Assembly: GCA_016840085.1 (NCBI GenBank)
Contig: JAEOTA010000064.1
Span: 21,583 to 85,582 of the forward strand
Direction: 5' to 3'
DNA: 64,000 bases
From: Promethearchaeota archaeon
Lineage (GTDB): Archaea > Asgardarchaeota > Lokiarchaeia > Sigyniarchaeales > SOKP01
Shown here: piece by piece, positions 34,424 to 44,032 of the stretch
Layout: each line of letters starts with the position of its first letter
How positions within the stretch are numbered: the stretch's first letter is position 1
Notes under the pieces: generated by a model
Database searches by the model: none
The model's input: the letters and a program-made list of their open reading frames with translations, nothing else
What the model was told of the DNA's origin: nothing
Translations under genes and position numbers: made by a program

Positions 34424-35623
34424 TTAAATCCTGTTTATTAGAATACTTTTAATATTTTCTTTATTTAAATTAACCGGATTATTCTTTAATCCAGTTTTCT
34501 CTGCAATTTTATCAACATCTTCTTCTTTTATGGCATATTTAGCTAGCCTATCAATTTTTAATTCTTTTGTCCATTTTTCAAGTGTTTCAATTAATATCAT
34601 GATATAATGGTCTATTTTTCCCTCTTCTATCTCTTCTTTACCTACTAATAAAGCGCCAATTTTAGCATGTTTTTGCAACCCTTTCTTGCCTGATGGTCCA
34701 ATTTCTCGTAGAATTTTAATATTCATTCTAGTAGCTTCAGCAAGAAGCGTACCACATACTACACCATGAGGAATATCAAAGAAACCGCCAATTGACGAAG
34801 CCAATCCATGAACAATTCCTAAACCTGCATTTGCTAAAGAAATTCCAGATATTAGTGAGCCGTATGCCATTGCTGCTCGAACCTTAACATTCGATGCTCC
34901 AGTTGAGCATGCTAATATTAAATTTTCACTTATATATTTCATCCCACTAAAAGCTAAAGCATCAGTCATAAGATTAGCTTTAGGAGATACATAAGCTTCA
35001 AGTAATTGTGTAAAAGCATCCATTCCACACGCGGCAGAAATAGTTGCTGGACAGGAAATCATTAACTCAGGGTCGATTATTGCTACATTTGGTATTAAAT
35101 TATCATGACGAAGGGATTTTTTAAACCCATCTGGACCTATCTCGCTAATAACCGCATTTTTAGTAGCTTCACTTCCAGTACCTGATGTAGTTGGTATTGC
35201 TATATATGGAATTTTCTGACCATCGTGAGCTTTGTCACCTACTCCTTCTAAATAATTTTTAATTGAATCTCTTTTTGGAATCATTGCGGAAATTGCTTTA
35301 CCTGCATCTGTGACGCTTCCTCCCCCTATAGCAACAACTAAATCAGGCTTTTTATCTCTATATTGACTTGCAGCATTGTCAACTATATTAGGTGAAGGCT
35401 CACCTGAAATTGAAATAGTTGAATAGTTAAATGATTAACTTTCTAATATTTTTATTATCTCATCCCATTTTCCATATCTTTTAAGTGATTTTTCACCTAT
35501 TACAAAAAGTATATTCCTTCCGTACCTAGGCATAATATCAAAAAGTTGAGTTAATGCACCAGAACCAAAAATTATATGAGGAATACTAGCAAAATTAAAA
35601 GGAGGACCCATAATATTCATCAT
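34424..35623 (-). pseudogene. Iron-containing alcohol dehydrogenase, interrupted by in-frame TAA
   Basis: The minus-strand frame from 35623 reads IPHIIFGSGALTQL, a typical Fe-ADH start, and stops at TAA 35435-35437. The same frame then continues without shift through EPSP, VAIGGGSVTDAGKAIS (NAD-binding), PTTSGTGSEAT, GMDAFTQLLEAY and GIVHGLASSIGGFFDIPHG to 34424. Metal ligands: the Asp and the two later His are present, but the His of GMDALTH is Gln. One codon change would restore about 399 aa. A nonsense mutation or sequencing error is likely; an internal start at 35284 would lack half of the cofactor domain. Confidence 0.85.
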
Positions 35624-35778
35624 TTTTGATTTTACTTTTAGCTTTATTATAATAATTTCAAATTAAAATATAATTTTATTGTAAGTAACATTAAATCATT
35701 AATATTGTTATAATAAGATTTTTAACTTAAATTAGATAATTTGTTTTATAACAGACTAAAGAGCAATAATGATTTAAA

Positions 35779-36117
35779 ATGAAACAAGTCAATGAAAACG
35801 ATTTTGAATATAGAAAAGGAGAAAGTGGTGTAAAATACTTAATGCGAGGACCAAGCATTGACTGGGGAGTAATATTGCTCAAACCAGGTGAGATGATGGG
35901 AGATAAAGCACATGGACATAATTTCATTGATGAAACCTTCTACTTTGTAGAGGGTAATGGTGTTATGATCATTAATGATAAAGAATTTCCAGCGTCTCAA
36001 GGTAGCGTGTTTCTCTGTGAACCAAAAGAAATGCATAATATTAGGAATGATTCTGATAAACGTGTTAAAATTGTGTTCATTAAGGCGGAGTATCGTCCCG
36101 AGGATAAAATTGAATAA
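35779..36117 (+). CDS. Cupin domain protein (cupin_2)
   Basis: 112 aa. GHNFIDETFYFVEGNGVMIINDKEF followed by PKEMHNIRNDSD is a cupin fold with His/Glu/His metal ligands (motif G-x5-H-x-H-like, then the second-motif His). Function unknown; such single cupins include isomerases and dioxygenases. It stands 38 bases upstream of aIF1A on the same strand. Confidence 0.85.
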   Translation: MKQVNENDFEYRKGESGVKYLMRGPSIDWGVILLKPGEMMGDKAHGHNFIDETFYFVEGNGVMIINDKEFPASQGSVFLCEPKEMHNIRNDSDKRVKIVFIKAEYRPEDKIE

Positions 36118-36155
36118 TTAATTTAATATTTAATATAGCTTAATTGAGAGTTAAT

Positions 36156-36533
36156 ATGGCAAAAAAAAAAGGAAAAAAAGGAAAGAAAGGTAAAACATAT
36201 GATCAACCAGTAATTACAAGGGTTAAATACCCGAGTAAAGAACTGGGAGAGATTTTTGCAATTGTAGTTGATATATTAGGCGGAGATCGAATGAGAGTAT
36301 TTTGTGAAGATGGAAAGCATCGGATTGGTAGAATCCGTGGAAAAATAAAAAAAAGAGTATGGATAAGGCGTGGAGATTTGGTAATTGTAAATCCATGGGA
36401 ATGGGAAACCGAAACTAAAGATGGATTGGGGAAGGGTGAAATTACATGGAGGTATACTAGAGCTGAAATCTCGTGGCTTGAACGTAAAAACAGAATTCCA
36501 GATATATTAGATATTAATAATATCTCATTTTAA
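36156..36533 (+). CDS. eif1a: Translation initiation factor aIF1A
   Basis: 125 aa from ATG 36156 (a TTG at 36144 would add four residues). A Lys/Gly-rich N-terminal tail (about 20 residues) precedes an OB fold with the family signature IFAIVVDILGGDRMRVFCEDG, IGRIRGKIKKRVWIRRGDLVIV and IVNPWEWE. The factor binds the A site of the small subunit and promotes scanning and initiation complex assembly. It follows the cupin gene. Confidence 0.94.
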   Translation: MAKKKGKKGKKGKTYDQPVITRVKYPSKELGEIFAIVVDILGGDRMRVFCEDGKHRIGRIRGKIKKRVWIRRGDLVIVNPWEWETETKDGLGKGEITWRYTRAEISWLERKNRIPDILDINNISF

Positions 36534-36706
36534 TTAAATTAGTTTTAATAGGCTCTCTATTCTAGTGCTTAAACCTTTTTCACATATCTAGCGTTAAGAA
36601 TCTCAAAAAAGCAAAATTTTATAATTTAGTAATACCTAATAAGCTTATACTTTTTTTTCTGTTTATGTTTTATAAACCCAAATTCAAATGAGATTCGTGA
36701 TAAAAA

Positions 36707-37456
36707 TTGTCTGAAAAAGAAGAGAATTTAAACGAGAGTGAAAGTAAAGAATTTGAGATCGATGAGAGTCCTATATCGGGATCTGAAGAAGAACTAACAA
36801 CACTTTTTGCTGTAAGGACAACTATTAATCAAGAGAGCAATATTCTTAAACAAATTTTTTATCGTTTCCGCATATTGGACATAATACCCGATATTCGGGC
36901 TATGCTCGTTTCTCCTCTGCTACCAGGCTACATATTCTTCGAGGCTCCGACTAAGAGGGAAGTCCAAATTGCTGTTCAAGGAATACCTCATATTAAAGGA
37001 AGAATAGTTCAAAATATTGAGTTAAGGGAATTGAAACATGTCTTACTCCCAAGAAGCGTCACTGAGTATTTAGAAGAAGGAGACACAGTTGAGATTATTA
37101 GTGGTGTATTTGAAGGTGCAAGAGCTATCGTAATGCGAATGCCTCATGATACATCAAGTAGTGAAGAAGTCGTCGTTCGATTGTTACAAGAAGAAACTCC
37201 AATTACAATTAAAATTCATGGAGATTATTTGAAATTAGTTGAAAAGAAGAAACCTGTCCTAGAAGCTATGCCAGAAATAAAAGTTTCAGCAGGTACTGTC
37301 ACTGATATGGAAAAAGCAATAACTTTTGAAGATGAATTTGAAGAATTTGAAGAAGAATACCCAGATAGTTTGAGAAGTGAAGAAACTGAAGAATATTCTG
37401 ATGATGAAGAAGAACTCGAAGAAGAAGATGAATGGGCTAAATTTGATGGTTTCTAA
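36707..37456 (+). CDS. spt5: Transcription elongation factor Spt5 (NusG family) with acidic C-terminal tail
   Basis: 249 aa. NGN domain (FAVRTTINQESNIL...MLVSPLLPGYIFFEAPTKREV) at about residues 30-110, then a KOW domain (EEGDTVEIISGVFEGARAIV). It binds the RNA polymerase clamp and, with Spt4, keeps it processive. The usual archaeal length is near 150. This one adds an acidic N-terminal stretch of about 28 residues and a Glu/Asp-rich tail of about 45, ending in DEWAKFDGF. The TTG start at 36707 is preceded by GTGAT at 5 bases. Spt4 is not in the window. Confidence 0.92.
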   Translation: MSEKEENLNESESKEFEIDESPISGSEEELTTLFAVRTTINQESNILKQIFYRFRILDIIPDIRAMLVSPLLPGYIFFEAPTKREVQIAVQGIPHIKGRIVQNIELRELKHVLLPRSVTEYLEEGDTVEIISGVFEGARAIVMRMPHDTSSSEEVVVRLLQEETPITIKIHGDYLKLVEKKKPVLEAMPEIKVSAGTVTDMEKAITFEDEFEEFEEEYPDSLRSEETEEYSDDEEELEEEDEWAKFDGF

Positions 37457-37674
37457 CACGAAATTACTTTTATTCAGAATATTTTCTTCAAAATAAACAT
37501 AATTTATATTAATTAATCAACTCTAGTGTTGTCATATAACATAGCAATGGAATTATAACTATTCGTTGCGTTTACCCTAAGAATCTACTTAATAAGAGGA
37601 TTTTTATATATAAACTTTTTTTAAAGAAATAATAAAGATTTGAAATTTAGATAAAAAATCTTCTATTGAGTTAA

Positions 37675-38424
37675 ATGATTAAAAATATCTTTATCATGAA
37701 ATCCACAGGGGAATTAATTTTTTACAAAACATATGAAGATATCTTTAATGTAAAACTCACAAGTAGTTTTTTAAGTGCAATCTTCTCGTTTGTAAAACAG
37801 ACATTAAAAACTGAAGAATTATCTGAAATTGAAGTAGGGCTTTTTAGGTTTATATTTGAAATTGAGAAAATTAGGAATGATGAATTACTGTTTGCGCTAT
37901 TTAGTGATCGAACTGAAAATTTAATTGAGTTAAGAAAGCAACTAAGAGAAATAAAAAACCAATTTCTAAATAAATTTGATGTAGATTTATTAACTGATCA
38001 TTATGATGGTGAGATTTCAAAATTTCTCGATTTTGAAAATAATATTAATGACATCATGGAAAGCAGTAAACAATTAATTTCAGAAGAAATCCAAGAAGAT
38101 TTAATAAATATTTTTAATGAATTGCATACATTCTCTTCTTTTGTCGTATCCTCTGCAATTTTAACCCAAACGGGAAGGGTAATTGTTTCCTATTTAGAAC
38201 ATAATGTTCTTACAGAGATTATAAGACTTCTAGAAGGAAGATTTCTCGCTGGTAATTATATAGTTAATGAACTAATCTCCTTAGAAAAATTTGGTGTGCT
38301 TTCATTAGTAGGAATCAATGATAGTTTCATATCAGTAATTCAATTTAAAAAAAATTGCCCTTTTGAGACAGGACTTGTCATTTCAAAAAGATTCTCAAAT
38401 AGACTGCAAAAATTAATTTGTTGA
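37675..38424 (+). CDS. Longin-like / roadblock-like two-domain protein
   Basis: 249 aa. The N-terminal ~110 residues (IKNIFIMKSTGELIFYKTYED...FLSAIFSFVKQ...FRFIFEIEK) have the beta-beta-alpha-beta pattern of longin domains. The C-terminal ~100 (SSAILTQTGRVIVSYLEHNVLTEIIRLLEG) resemble a roadblock/LC7 fold. Such proteins are abundant in Asgard genomes and in eukaryotes serve as platforms or exchange factors for small GTPases, three of which lie nearby. Domain assignment is by pattern only. Confidence 0.6.
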   Translation: MIKNIFIMKSTGELIFYKTYEDIFNVKLTSSFLSAIFSFVKQTLKTEELSEIEVGLFRFIFEIEKIRNDELLFALFSDRTENLIELRKQLREIKNQFLNKFDVDLLTDHYDGEISKFLDFENNINDIMESSKQLISEEIQEDLINIFNELHTFSSFVVSSAILTQTGRVIVSYLEHNVLTEIIRLLEGRFLAGNYIVNELISLEKFGVLSLVGINDSFISVIQFKKNCPFETGLVISKRFSNRLQKLIC

Positions 38425-38614
38425 ATTTTGTGAGATAGATTGTTCAAAACATAGTAATTATTATCTGTTTCATAAAAATTTTTAAAAAAAGAGTAATATC
38501 ATTTTTGATATCGCTAATCTGTTTTCCAAAAATTAAAAAATAAATTTACTTTTTACACTAGTATAATTACTTATCTAATAATTTAAAAATAATAATAATT
38601 AGGGCTAAAAAAAT

Positions 38615-39898
38615 ATGTCACGATTTATAGATCAAGTCATTAATGATGAGATTCTAAATAAACTTAGCTTAAAGAACAGATATTCCTTTTTAAACAATAA
38701 CCTAATGGCAGTTTTGTCTTCAGAACAATTTAACTTTCTTAAAAAGGTTCAAAAATTCTGCATGAGGTTTGAAAAGAAAAATGGAATCACTCATGGCCCG
38801 GATGAAGACGTATACGATTGGATACCAACTTTTGGTGCTGAAGGTTATATCACACGAGCACATAATTTTGAAATGATTGACATTACTTATGAAAATTATG
38901 GAGCTGTATATGATTTCCTTCGCTATTTAGCTATCGACATGTTCGATACTCAATTCGCCATGGGGAGTGGCGCAACAGTATTGGCAATAAATCCAATTTT
39001 TGAACACCATGAAAATGTTCCTGAAAGATTAGAAGCATTGAAAGACTTAGCTACTGGTAAAGCACCTGGTGCAATGCTTATTACAGAACCAGAAAGAGGT
39101 TCTGATGCGGTCCATCAGTTAACCACATGCGATGAACAGGAAGATAGTAGTTTTTTACTCAATGGTGAAAAAGTTTTCAACGTCAATGCACCAAAAGCGA
39201 AATGGGCAGTTGCATATGCTACTGCTGAAAAGAATAATGGAAATTTAATGGCACAATTCTTAATCAATACATCTTGGGATGGGTGGTCCTGTGAACGTGT
39301 AGGGGTTCCCTGGGTGCCAAAACTATATATAGGTCATGAATGGTTTGAAAATCTCAAGGTACCAAAGGAATATATATTAGGACCGGTTGGTAAAGGGAGG
39401 GAACATCTCTTTGAAGGATTGGTCCCTGAAAGAATTGGTATCGCTTGTGGAGCTATTTCTCAATGTTGGGGAGCAGTATCTCATGCTGCGATTTATGCTA
39501 ACATGAGAAAGCAGTTTGAGCAAGAAATTCTTAAATTTCAAGGAGTTGGTTTTCTTTTAACAGATTTATGGGCAAAAACTACTAATTTAACCCTCGGATT
39601 ATTAAAATTCTGTGAAGCCTATGACGAAAAAATGGAAAAATTTGAAGGAAAAATCCCAACGAATATCTCTCGTGTAATGGTTGCAAGTGCTTCTCAACTT
39701 AAGTATCATTGTACTAAACTCTCCAAACAGGTCTGTTATGAAGCTGCCAATTTAATGGGTGGTGCTGGTGTATCAGATAATACAGCAATGGAAGATTATA
39801 TAAATATTTCTAGAATCCAGGAGATTATTGGAGGAACCCGACAAATTCAGCAATATATCATGAGCATGAGCCTCCGCCAACTTTTCAAAATGCTCTAA
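38615..39898 (+). CDS. Acyl-CoA dehydrogenase-like flavoprotein (paralogue 1)
   Basis: 427 aa. LITEPERGSDAVHQL is the FAD-binding motif of the family, the C-terminal helical domain ends in NLMGGAGVSDNT and SRIQEIIGGTRQIQQYIM. In ordinary members the last motif reads YEGT and its Glu is the catalytic base; here it is GGT, so oxidation at the usual position may not occur unless another Glu serves, as in some subclasses. The ATG follows AGGGCT. A paralogue lies 2.5 kb on, with an Ntn hydrolase between. Confidence 0.88.
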   Translation: MSRFIDQVINDEILNKLSLKNRYSFLNNNLMAVLSSEQFNFLKKVQKFCMRFEKKNGITHGPDEDVYDWIPTFGAEGYITRAHNFEMIDITYENYGAVYDFLRYLAIDMFDTQFAMGSGATVLAINPIFEHHENVPERLEALKDLATGKAPGAMLITEPERGSDAVHQLTTCDEQEDSSFLLNGEKVFNVNAPKAKWAVAYATAEKNNGNLMAQFLINTSWDGWSCERVGVPWVPKLYIGHEWFENLKVPKEYILGPVGKGREHLFEGLVPERIGIACGAISQCWGAVSHAAIYANMRKQFEQEILKFQGVGFLLTDLWAKTTNLTLGLLKFCEAYDEKMEKFEGKIPTNISRVMVASASQLKYHCTKLSKQVCYEAANLMGGAGVSDNTAMEDYINISRIQEIIGGTRQIQQYIMSMSLRQLFKML

Positions 39899-39992
39899 AA
39901 TCTTTTTTTTTTTCTATTTCTTTTTTAATTGGTACTCCTTTTAGCTCATGCAAGATTAATAATTACAAATTCTAATCTGAGAAGAGTTAAAA

Positions 39993-42236
39993 ATGGAAGA
40001 ATTACTTAATATTGCTAAAAATGCCTTTCCACCCATATCAGGATCAGAAAAGGTAAAGGGACTTCAAGAAGAGGTTGAAATTTTATGGGATAAATGGGGT
40101 ATCCCGCATGTCTATGCGAAATCAGTGAGGGATGCATATTTTACTCAAGGTTATATCCATGCAAGTCATAGATTATGGCAAATGGATACTTTTAGACGTT
40201 TAATATCGGGAAAATTATCAGAAATATCGGGTGAAGCAGCACTTCTAGGTGATAAATACTATAGAACAATTGGATTACATCGATTAGCGAAAATATGCGC
40301 GAAAAAAATAGAAGAAAATAAAGATTCAGACATGTATCGCTGGTTAAATGCGTATGTGAATGGTGTAAATCTAGGTATTAAAAAAGCCCAAAATAATCCC
40401 CCTATTGAATTTTCTATTTTGGATATTAAACCTCGTGAGTGGTTATTAGAAGATTCTTTTAAAATTATTAGTTTGATTGAATGGGGATTAAGTAGTTGGA
40501 ATTATCCTCTAGAAGTTTTGCGAGAGCACTTAATAACCAAACTAGGATCTGAAAAGGCTAAACAATTCATCCCTTTATTTTCAGAAGTAAATGTTAGTGA
40601 ATCTTTAGGTAGTAATGCTTGGGTTGTAAGTTCCAATAAATCAGAATCTGGAGCTGTATTACATGCAAATGATCCTCACCTTCCACTTACATGTCCTGCT
40701 TTATGGTTTTTAATTCATTTAAATTGTCCAGAATTAAATGTAATGGGTACTTCGCTTCCTGGATTACCAATGGTAGTTATAGGGCATAATGAGAATATAA
40801 CTTGGGGTTTAACCAATGTTACTGCCGATACAATTGACTTATTTAAATTGGAGTTGAATCCTCAAAATCAGAATCAATATAAATATAATGGGAAATGGAT
40901 TGATTTTGAAGCAATTGAAGAGTTAATAGGAGTCCAAGGTAAATCTGAACCAATACCTCATAAAGTTCTAATTTCAAAATTCGGTCCGTTGGTTGATTAT
41001 TATGAAATAAATTTGAACTATTATAATTTCAATCTTCCTGGAAAATATGCGTTACGATGGTCAAGTTTTGAACCAGAACTCCAGAACAATATCATGGGCT
41101 TTATCAAAGTAAATAATGCTTCAAATTGGGAGGAATTCAGAAATGGAATAAAACATATAACCATCAATCCTCAGAATTTTATTTATGGTGACGTAAATGG
41201 GAATATAGGGCATCAACATGGTGGAAGAATTCCCGTAAGAAACTATGGGGATGGATCTAAGATAACTCCAGGCACAGATGAAAAATATAATTGGAAGAGT
41301 CTATCATCTTTTGAACAATTATACTCAAATTATAATCCTAAAGTGGGTTTTATATATACCGCTAACTATAATGAGGATAAGGCGCCAAATGGTCTATTAA
41401 TAGCACAAGACAGGATTGAACCCTTTAGACAAATCAGGTTAAAGAAGTTATTACAATCAAAAGAAAAATTTTCAATAGAGGATTTTAAGAAATTTCAACT
41501 TGATAGATATACTGAAGAAGCTGCAGAATTATTGCCTATAATGTTAAAATATTTAAAATCTGCTAAAATTTCAGAAGAATATTCTCACTTTATCACTATT
41601 TTAGAGGAATGGGATTATCATTTGGCTAAAAATAGTATTGCTGGCACAATTTATAAAATATGGCATCAAAAGACGCTTGAATTCATTCTAACACCATTAA
41701 TTGGTGAAGATTTATTAGAAACATTTCTGGGTAGTCGCCCTTTTAATCTAAAAAGAATTTTAGATTCCTATGAAAAAAATGAAAATGAACTTGAAGATAT
41801 TCTGCTTAATTCCTTTAAAAATACGATTAATTTTCTAACAGATAAATTATCATCTGATTATAAAAAATGGCAGTGGGGAAATCTACATAAACTTACACTT
41901 GTCCATCCATTTTCACTTGTTAATGAGGATGCAAAAGTATTAAATATAGGTCCTTTTAAAATTGGTGGAGATTCAAATACGCTAAATAATGGTTCTTTTG
42001 ACCCTTTAGACAATTATAATGTCGTAGTAGGACCTTCATACCGTCATATACATGATTTATCGGATTGGGATAAATCAATAACAGTCATTCCAGGAGGACA
42101 ATCTGGATTACCATTTCATAGACATTATAAAGATATGATAAAGTCATGGGTAAAAGGAAAATATATTCCTTTTTTATTTACACGAGAAGCTATCTCTGAG
42201 AATTTAGAAGGCACTTTACGATTAATACCGGAATAA
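39993..42236 (+). CDS. Penicillin-acylase-family Ntn hydrolase
   Basis: 747 aa. VEILWDKWGIPHVYAKSVRDAYFTQGYIHA at the start of the alpha chain and ESLGSNAWVVSSNKSESGAVLHANDPHL around Ser207 are the family blocks. The enzyme self-cleaves before Ser207, which becomes the N-terminal nucleophile of the beta chain; NDPHL and the later RWSSFEP support this. The family hydrolyses amides (beta-lactam side chains, acyl-homoserine lactones, other acylated amines). There is no signal peptide, unlike most bacterial members, so it is probably cytoplasmic. It is flanked by two acyl-CoA dehydrogenase paralogues on the same strand. Confidence 0.9.
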   Translation: MEELLNIAKNAFPPISGSEKVKGLQEEVEILWDKWGIPHVYAKSVRDAYFTQGYIHASHRLWQMDTFRRLISGKLSEISGEAALLGDKYYRTIGLHRLAKICAKKIEENKDSDMYRWLNAYVNGVNLGIKKAQNNPPIEFSILDIKPREWLLEDSFKIISLIEWGLSSWNYPLEVLREHLITKLGSEKAKQFIPLFSEVNVSESLGSNAWVVSSNKSESGAVLHANDPHLPLTCPALWFLIHLNCPELNVMGTSLPGLPMVVIGHNENITWGLTNVTADTIDLFKLELNPQNQNQYKYNGKWIDFEAIEELIGVQGKSEPIPHKVLISKFGPLVDYYEINLNYYNFNLPGKYALRWSSFEPELQNNIMGFIKVNNASNWEEFRNGIKHITINPQNFIYGDVNGNIGHQHGGRIPVRNYGDGSKITPGTDEKYNWKSLSSFEQLYSNYNPKVGFIYTANYNEDKAPNGLLIAQDRIEPFRQIRLKKLLQSKEKFSIEDFKKFQLDRYTEEAAELLPIMLKYLKSAKISEEYSHFITILEEWDYHLAKNSIAGTIYKIWHQKTLEFILTPLIGEDLLETFLGSRPFNLKRILDSYEKNENELEDILLNSFKNTINFLTDKLSSDYKKWQWGNLHKLTLVHPFSLVNEDAKVLNIGPFKIGGDSNTLNNGSFDPLDNYNVVVGPSYRHIHDLSDWDKSITVIPGGQSGLPFHRHYKDMIKSWVKGKYIPFLFTREAISENLEGTLRLIPE

Positions 42237-42387
42237 AAAGAAAAAGGAATTAAGGAAAATAATAAATAAATTGTGTTTTTATGACACGGACATCTGATTT
42301 CTTTAAATCTTTTTATATTTGAAAAATTAAAAGGATAATATCTTAATTAAACATTATTAAAATTAAAAATTTGAATATTTTATTAAA

Positions 42388-43677
42388 ATGAGTGAAAATA
42401 AACGTTATAAAACTCAAGTTATTAATGACGAAATTTTAGAAAAATTGAGCCTTGACAACCGATATAATTTTGTAAATGATAATCTAAGGGTAATCTTAAC
42501 TGATAAACAATTAAATTTCCTTAAGCAAGTTCAGGATTTCTGCGTAAATTACGAAGCAAAAAATAAAATAACTCATGGTCCTAATGAAGATGTTTATGAG
42601 TGGTATCCTGATTTTGGAAAAGAAGGGTATATAACTCGTCAAACTCCATACTCATGTATTGATTTGAATTATGAAGATTATGGAATGGCTATTGAATTCA
42701 TGAGAATCCTCGCCCTTGATAACTTCGATCCTCAATTTGCAATGGGTTCTGGAGCAACTGTTATTTGTATTAACCCGATTTATGCCCATCATGAAGATGT
42801 TCCTGAAAGATTGGAAGCGTTGAAAGAACTTGTCACTGGTCAAGTGGTAGGATGTTTATTAATGACTGAACCAGAAAGAGGGTCTGATGCGGTTCACCAA
42901 TTGACCACATGTGACGAACAGGAAGATGGGAGCTTTTTACTCAATGGGACCAAGATTTTTAATACGAATGCTCCTAAATCAAAATGGGCAATTGCCTATG
43001 CTACTGCGGAGAAAAATCAAGGAAATTTATTGGGACAGTTTCTGATTAATACCTCTTGGGAGGGATGGAACTGTGAACGCGTAGGAATACCTTGGACACC
43101 TAAACTATATATAGGAAAGGAGACCCTTAATAATCTAAAAGTTCCAAAGGAATATGTATTGGGAGGAATAGGGAAGGGAAGGGAGCATCTTTTCGAGGGT
43201 TTGATTCCTGAAAGGATAGCTATCGCTGTGAGATGTATAAGTGCTTGTTGGGGTGCATTAGCACACGCAGTTATTTATGCAAATATGAGAAAACAATTTG
43301 ATAGAGAAATTTTACTTTTTCAAGGGGTAGGTTTTTCCTTAGCAGATTTATGGGCTAAAACAACAGCATTAACTCATGGAGTGCTCAAGTTCGCAGAAAT
43401 TTATGATGAAAAACACGAAAAATATGGAGATTTACCTGATCCAATAGCTCAGTCAATGGTTAACTCAGCAAGTCAATATAAATATATATGTGCCAATTTA
43501 GCTAAAAAAGTATGCTTTGAAGCTGCAAATTTAATGGGAGGAGCTGGAGTATGCGATAACACTTTAATGCATGATTATATTAGCGTATCACGGATTTTAG
43601 AAGTAGTAGGGGGTACAAAACAAATTCAACAGTTTATTATGTCGAGAGGTTTAAAGAGACTATTTAAAAACCTTTAA
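42388..43677 (+). CDS. Acyl-CoA dehydrogenase-like flavoprotein (paralogue 2)
   Basis: 429 aa, closely similar to the paralogue at 38615 along its whole length. LMTEPERGSDAVHQL and NLMGGAGVCDNT are conserved, and the terminal motif is VVGGTKQIQQFIM, again without the YEGT catalytic Glu. The shared substitution indicates that the loss predates the duplication and is likely functional. The gene has its own AT-rich leader of 150 bases. Confidence 0.88.
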   Translation: MSENKRYKTQVINDEILEKLSLDNRYNFVNDNLRVILTDKQLNFLKQVQDFCVNYEAKNKITHGPNEDVYEWYPDFGKEGYITRQTPYSCIDLNYEDYGMAIEFMRILALDNFDPQFAMGSGATVICINPIYAHHEDVPERLEALKELVTGQVVGCLLMTEPERGSDAVHQLTTCDEQEDGSFLLNGTKIFNTNAPKSKWAIAYATAEKNQGNLLGQFLINTSWEGWNCERVGIPWTPKLYIGKETLNNLKVPKEYVLGGIGKGREHLFEGLIPERIAIAVRCISACWGALAHAVIYANMRKQFDREILLFQGVGFSLADLWAKTTALTHGVLKFAEIYDEKHEKYGDLPDPIAQSMVNSASQYKYICANLAKKVCFEAANLMGGAGVCDNTLMHDYISVSRILEVVGGTKQIQQFIMSRGLKRLFKNL

Positions 43678-43753
43678 ATTCAATTTTTTTTAAAAAGAAA
43701 GAAATCCAAAGAAAATAAAAATTAAGTTTTTTATTTGATTTAATATAGTTTTA

Positions 43754-43963
43754 TTACTCCTCTTCTTCTTCTCCCATCAGTTCCTCTATTTTATCTTCTA
43801 ATTCTTCAATTTTATTGTCGAGTTCAGCTATTTTTGCATATGTTTCGCATGTTTCGCATCCATCATCTTCTTCACATTGAGGAAGGGTGTCACAAATTTC
43901 TTCTACTTTATCTCTCTCTTCTAATAATTTTTCAACTTCTTCTTCTAATTCTTCAATACTCAT
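43754..43963 (-). CDS. Small acidic coiled-coil protein with Cys cluster
   Basis: 69 aa. Glu-rich heptads at both ends frame a central CDTLPQCEEDDGCETC segment whose four Cys could bind a metal or form disulfides, making a helical hairpin. Function unknown. It ends in a Glu run. It is the only gene between the second dehydrogenase and the permuted GTPase. Confidence 0.6.
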   Translation of the reverse strand: MSIEELEEEVEKLLEERDKVEEICDTLPQCEEDDGCETCETYAKIAELDNKIEELEDKIEELMGEEEEE

Positions 43964-44032
43964 ACTTCACACCTATTTATGTTAAGTTAATTAAGAAGAG
44001 ATAATTTAATTTTTTTTCTTTAAAAACATAAA

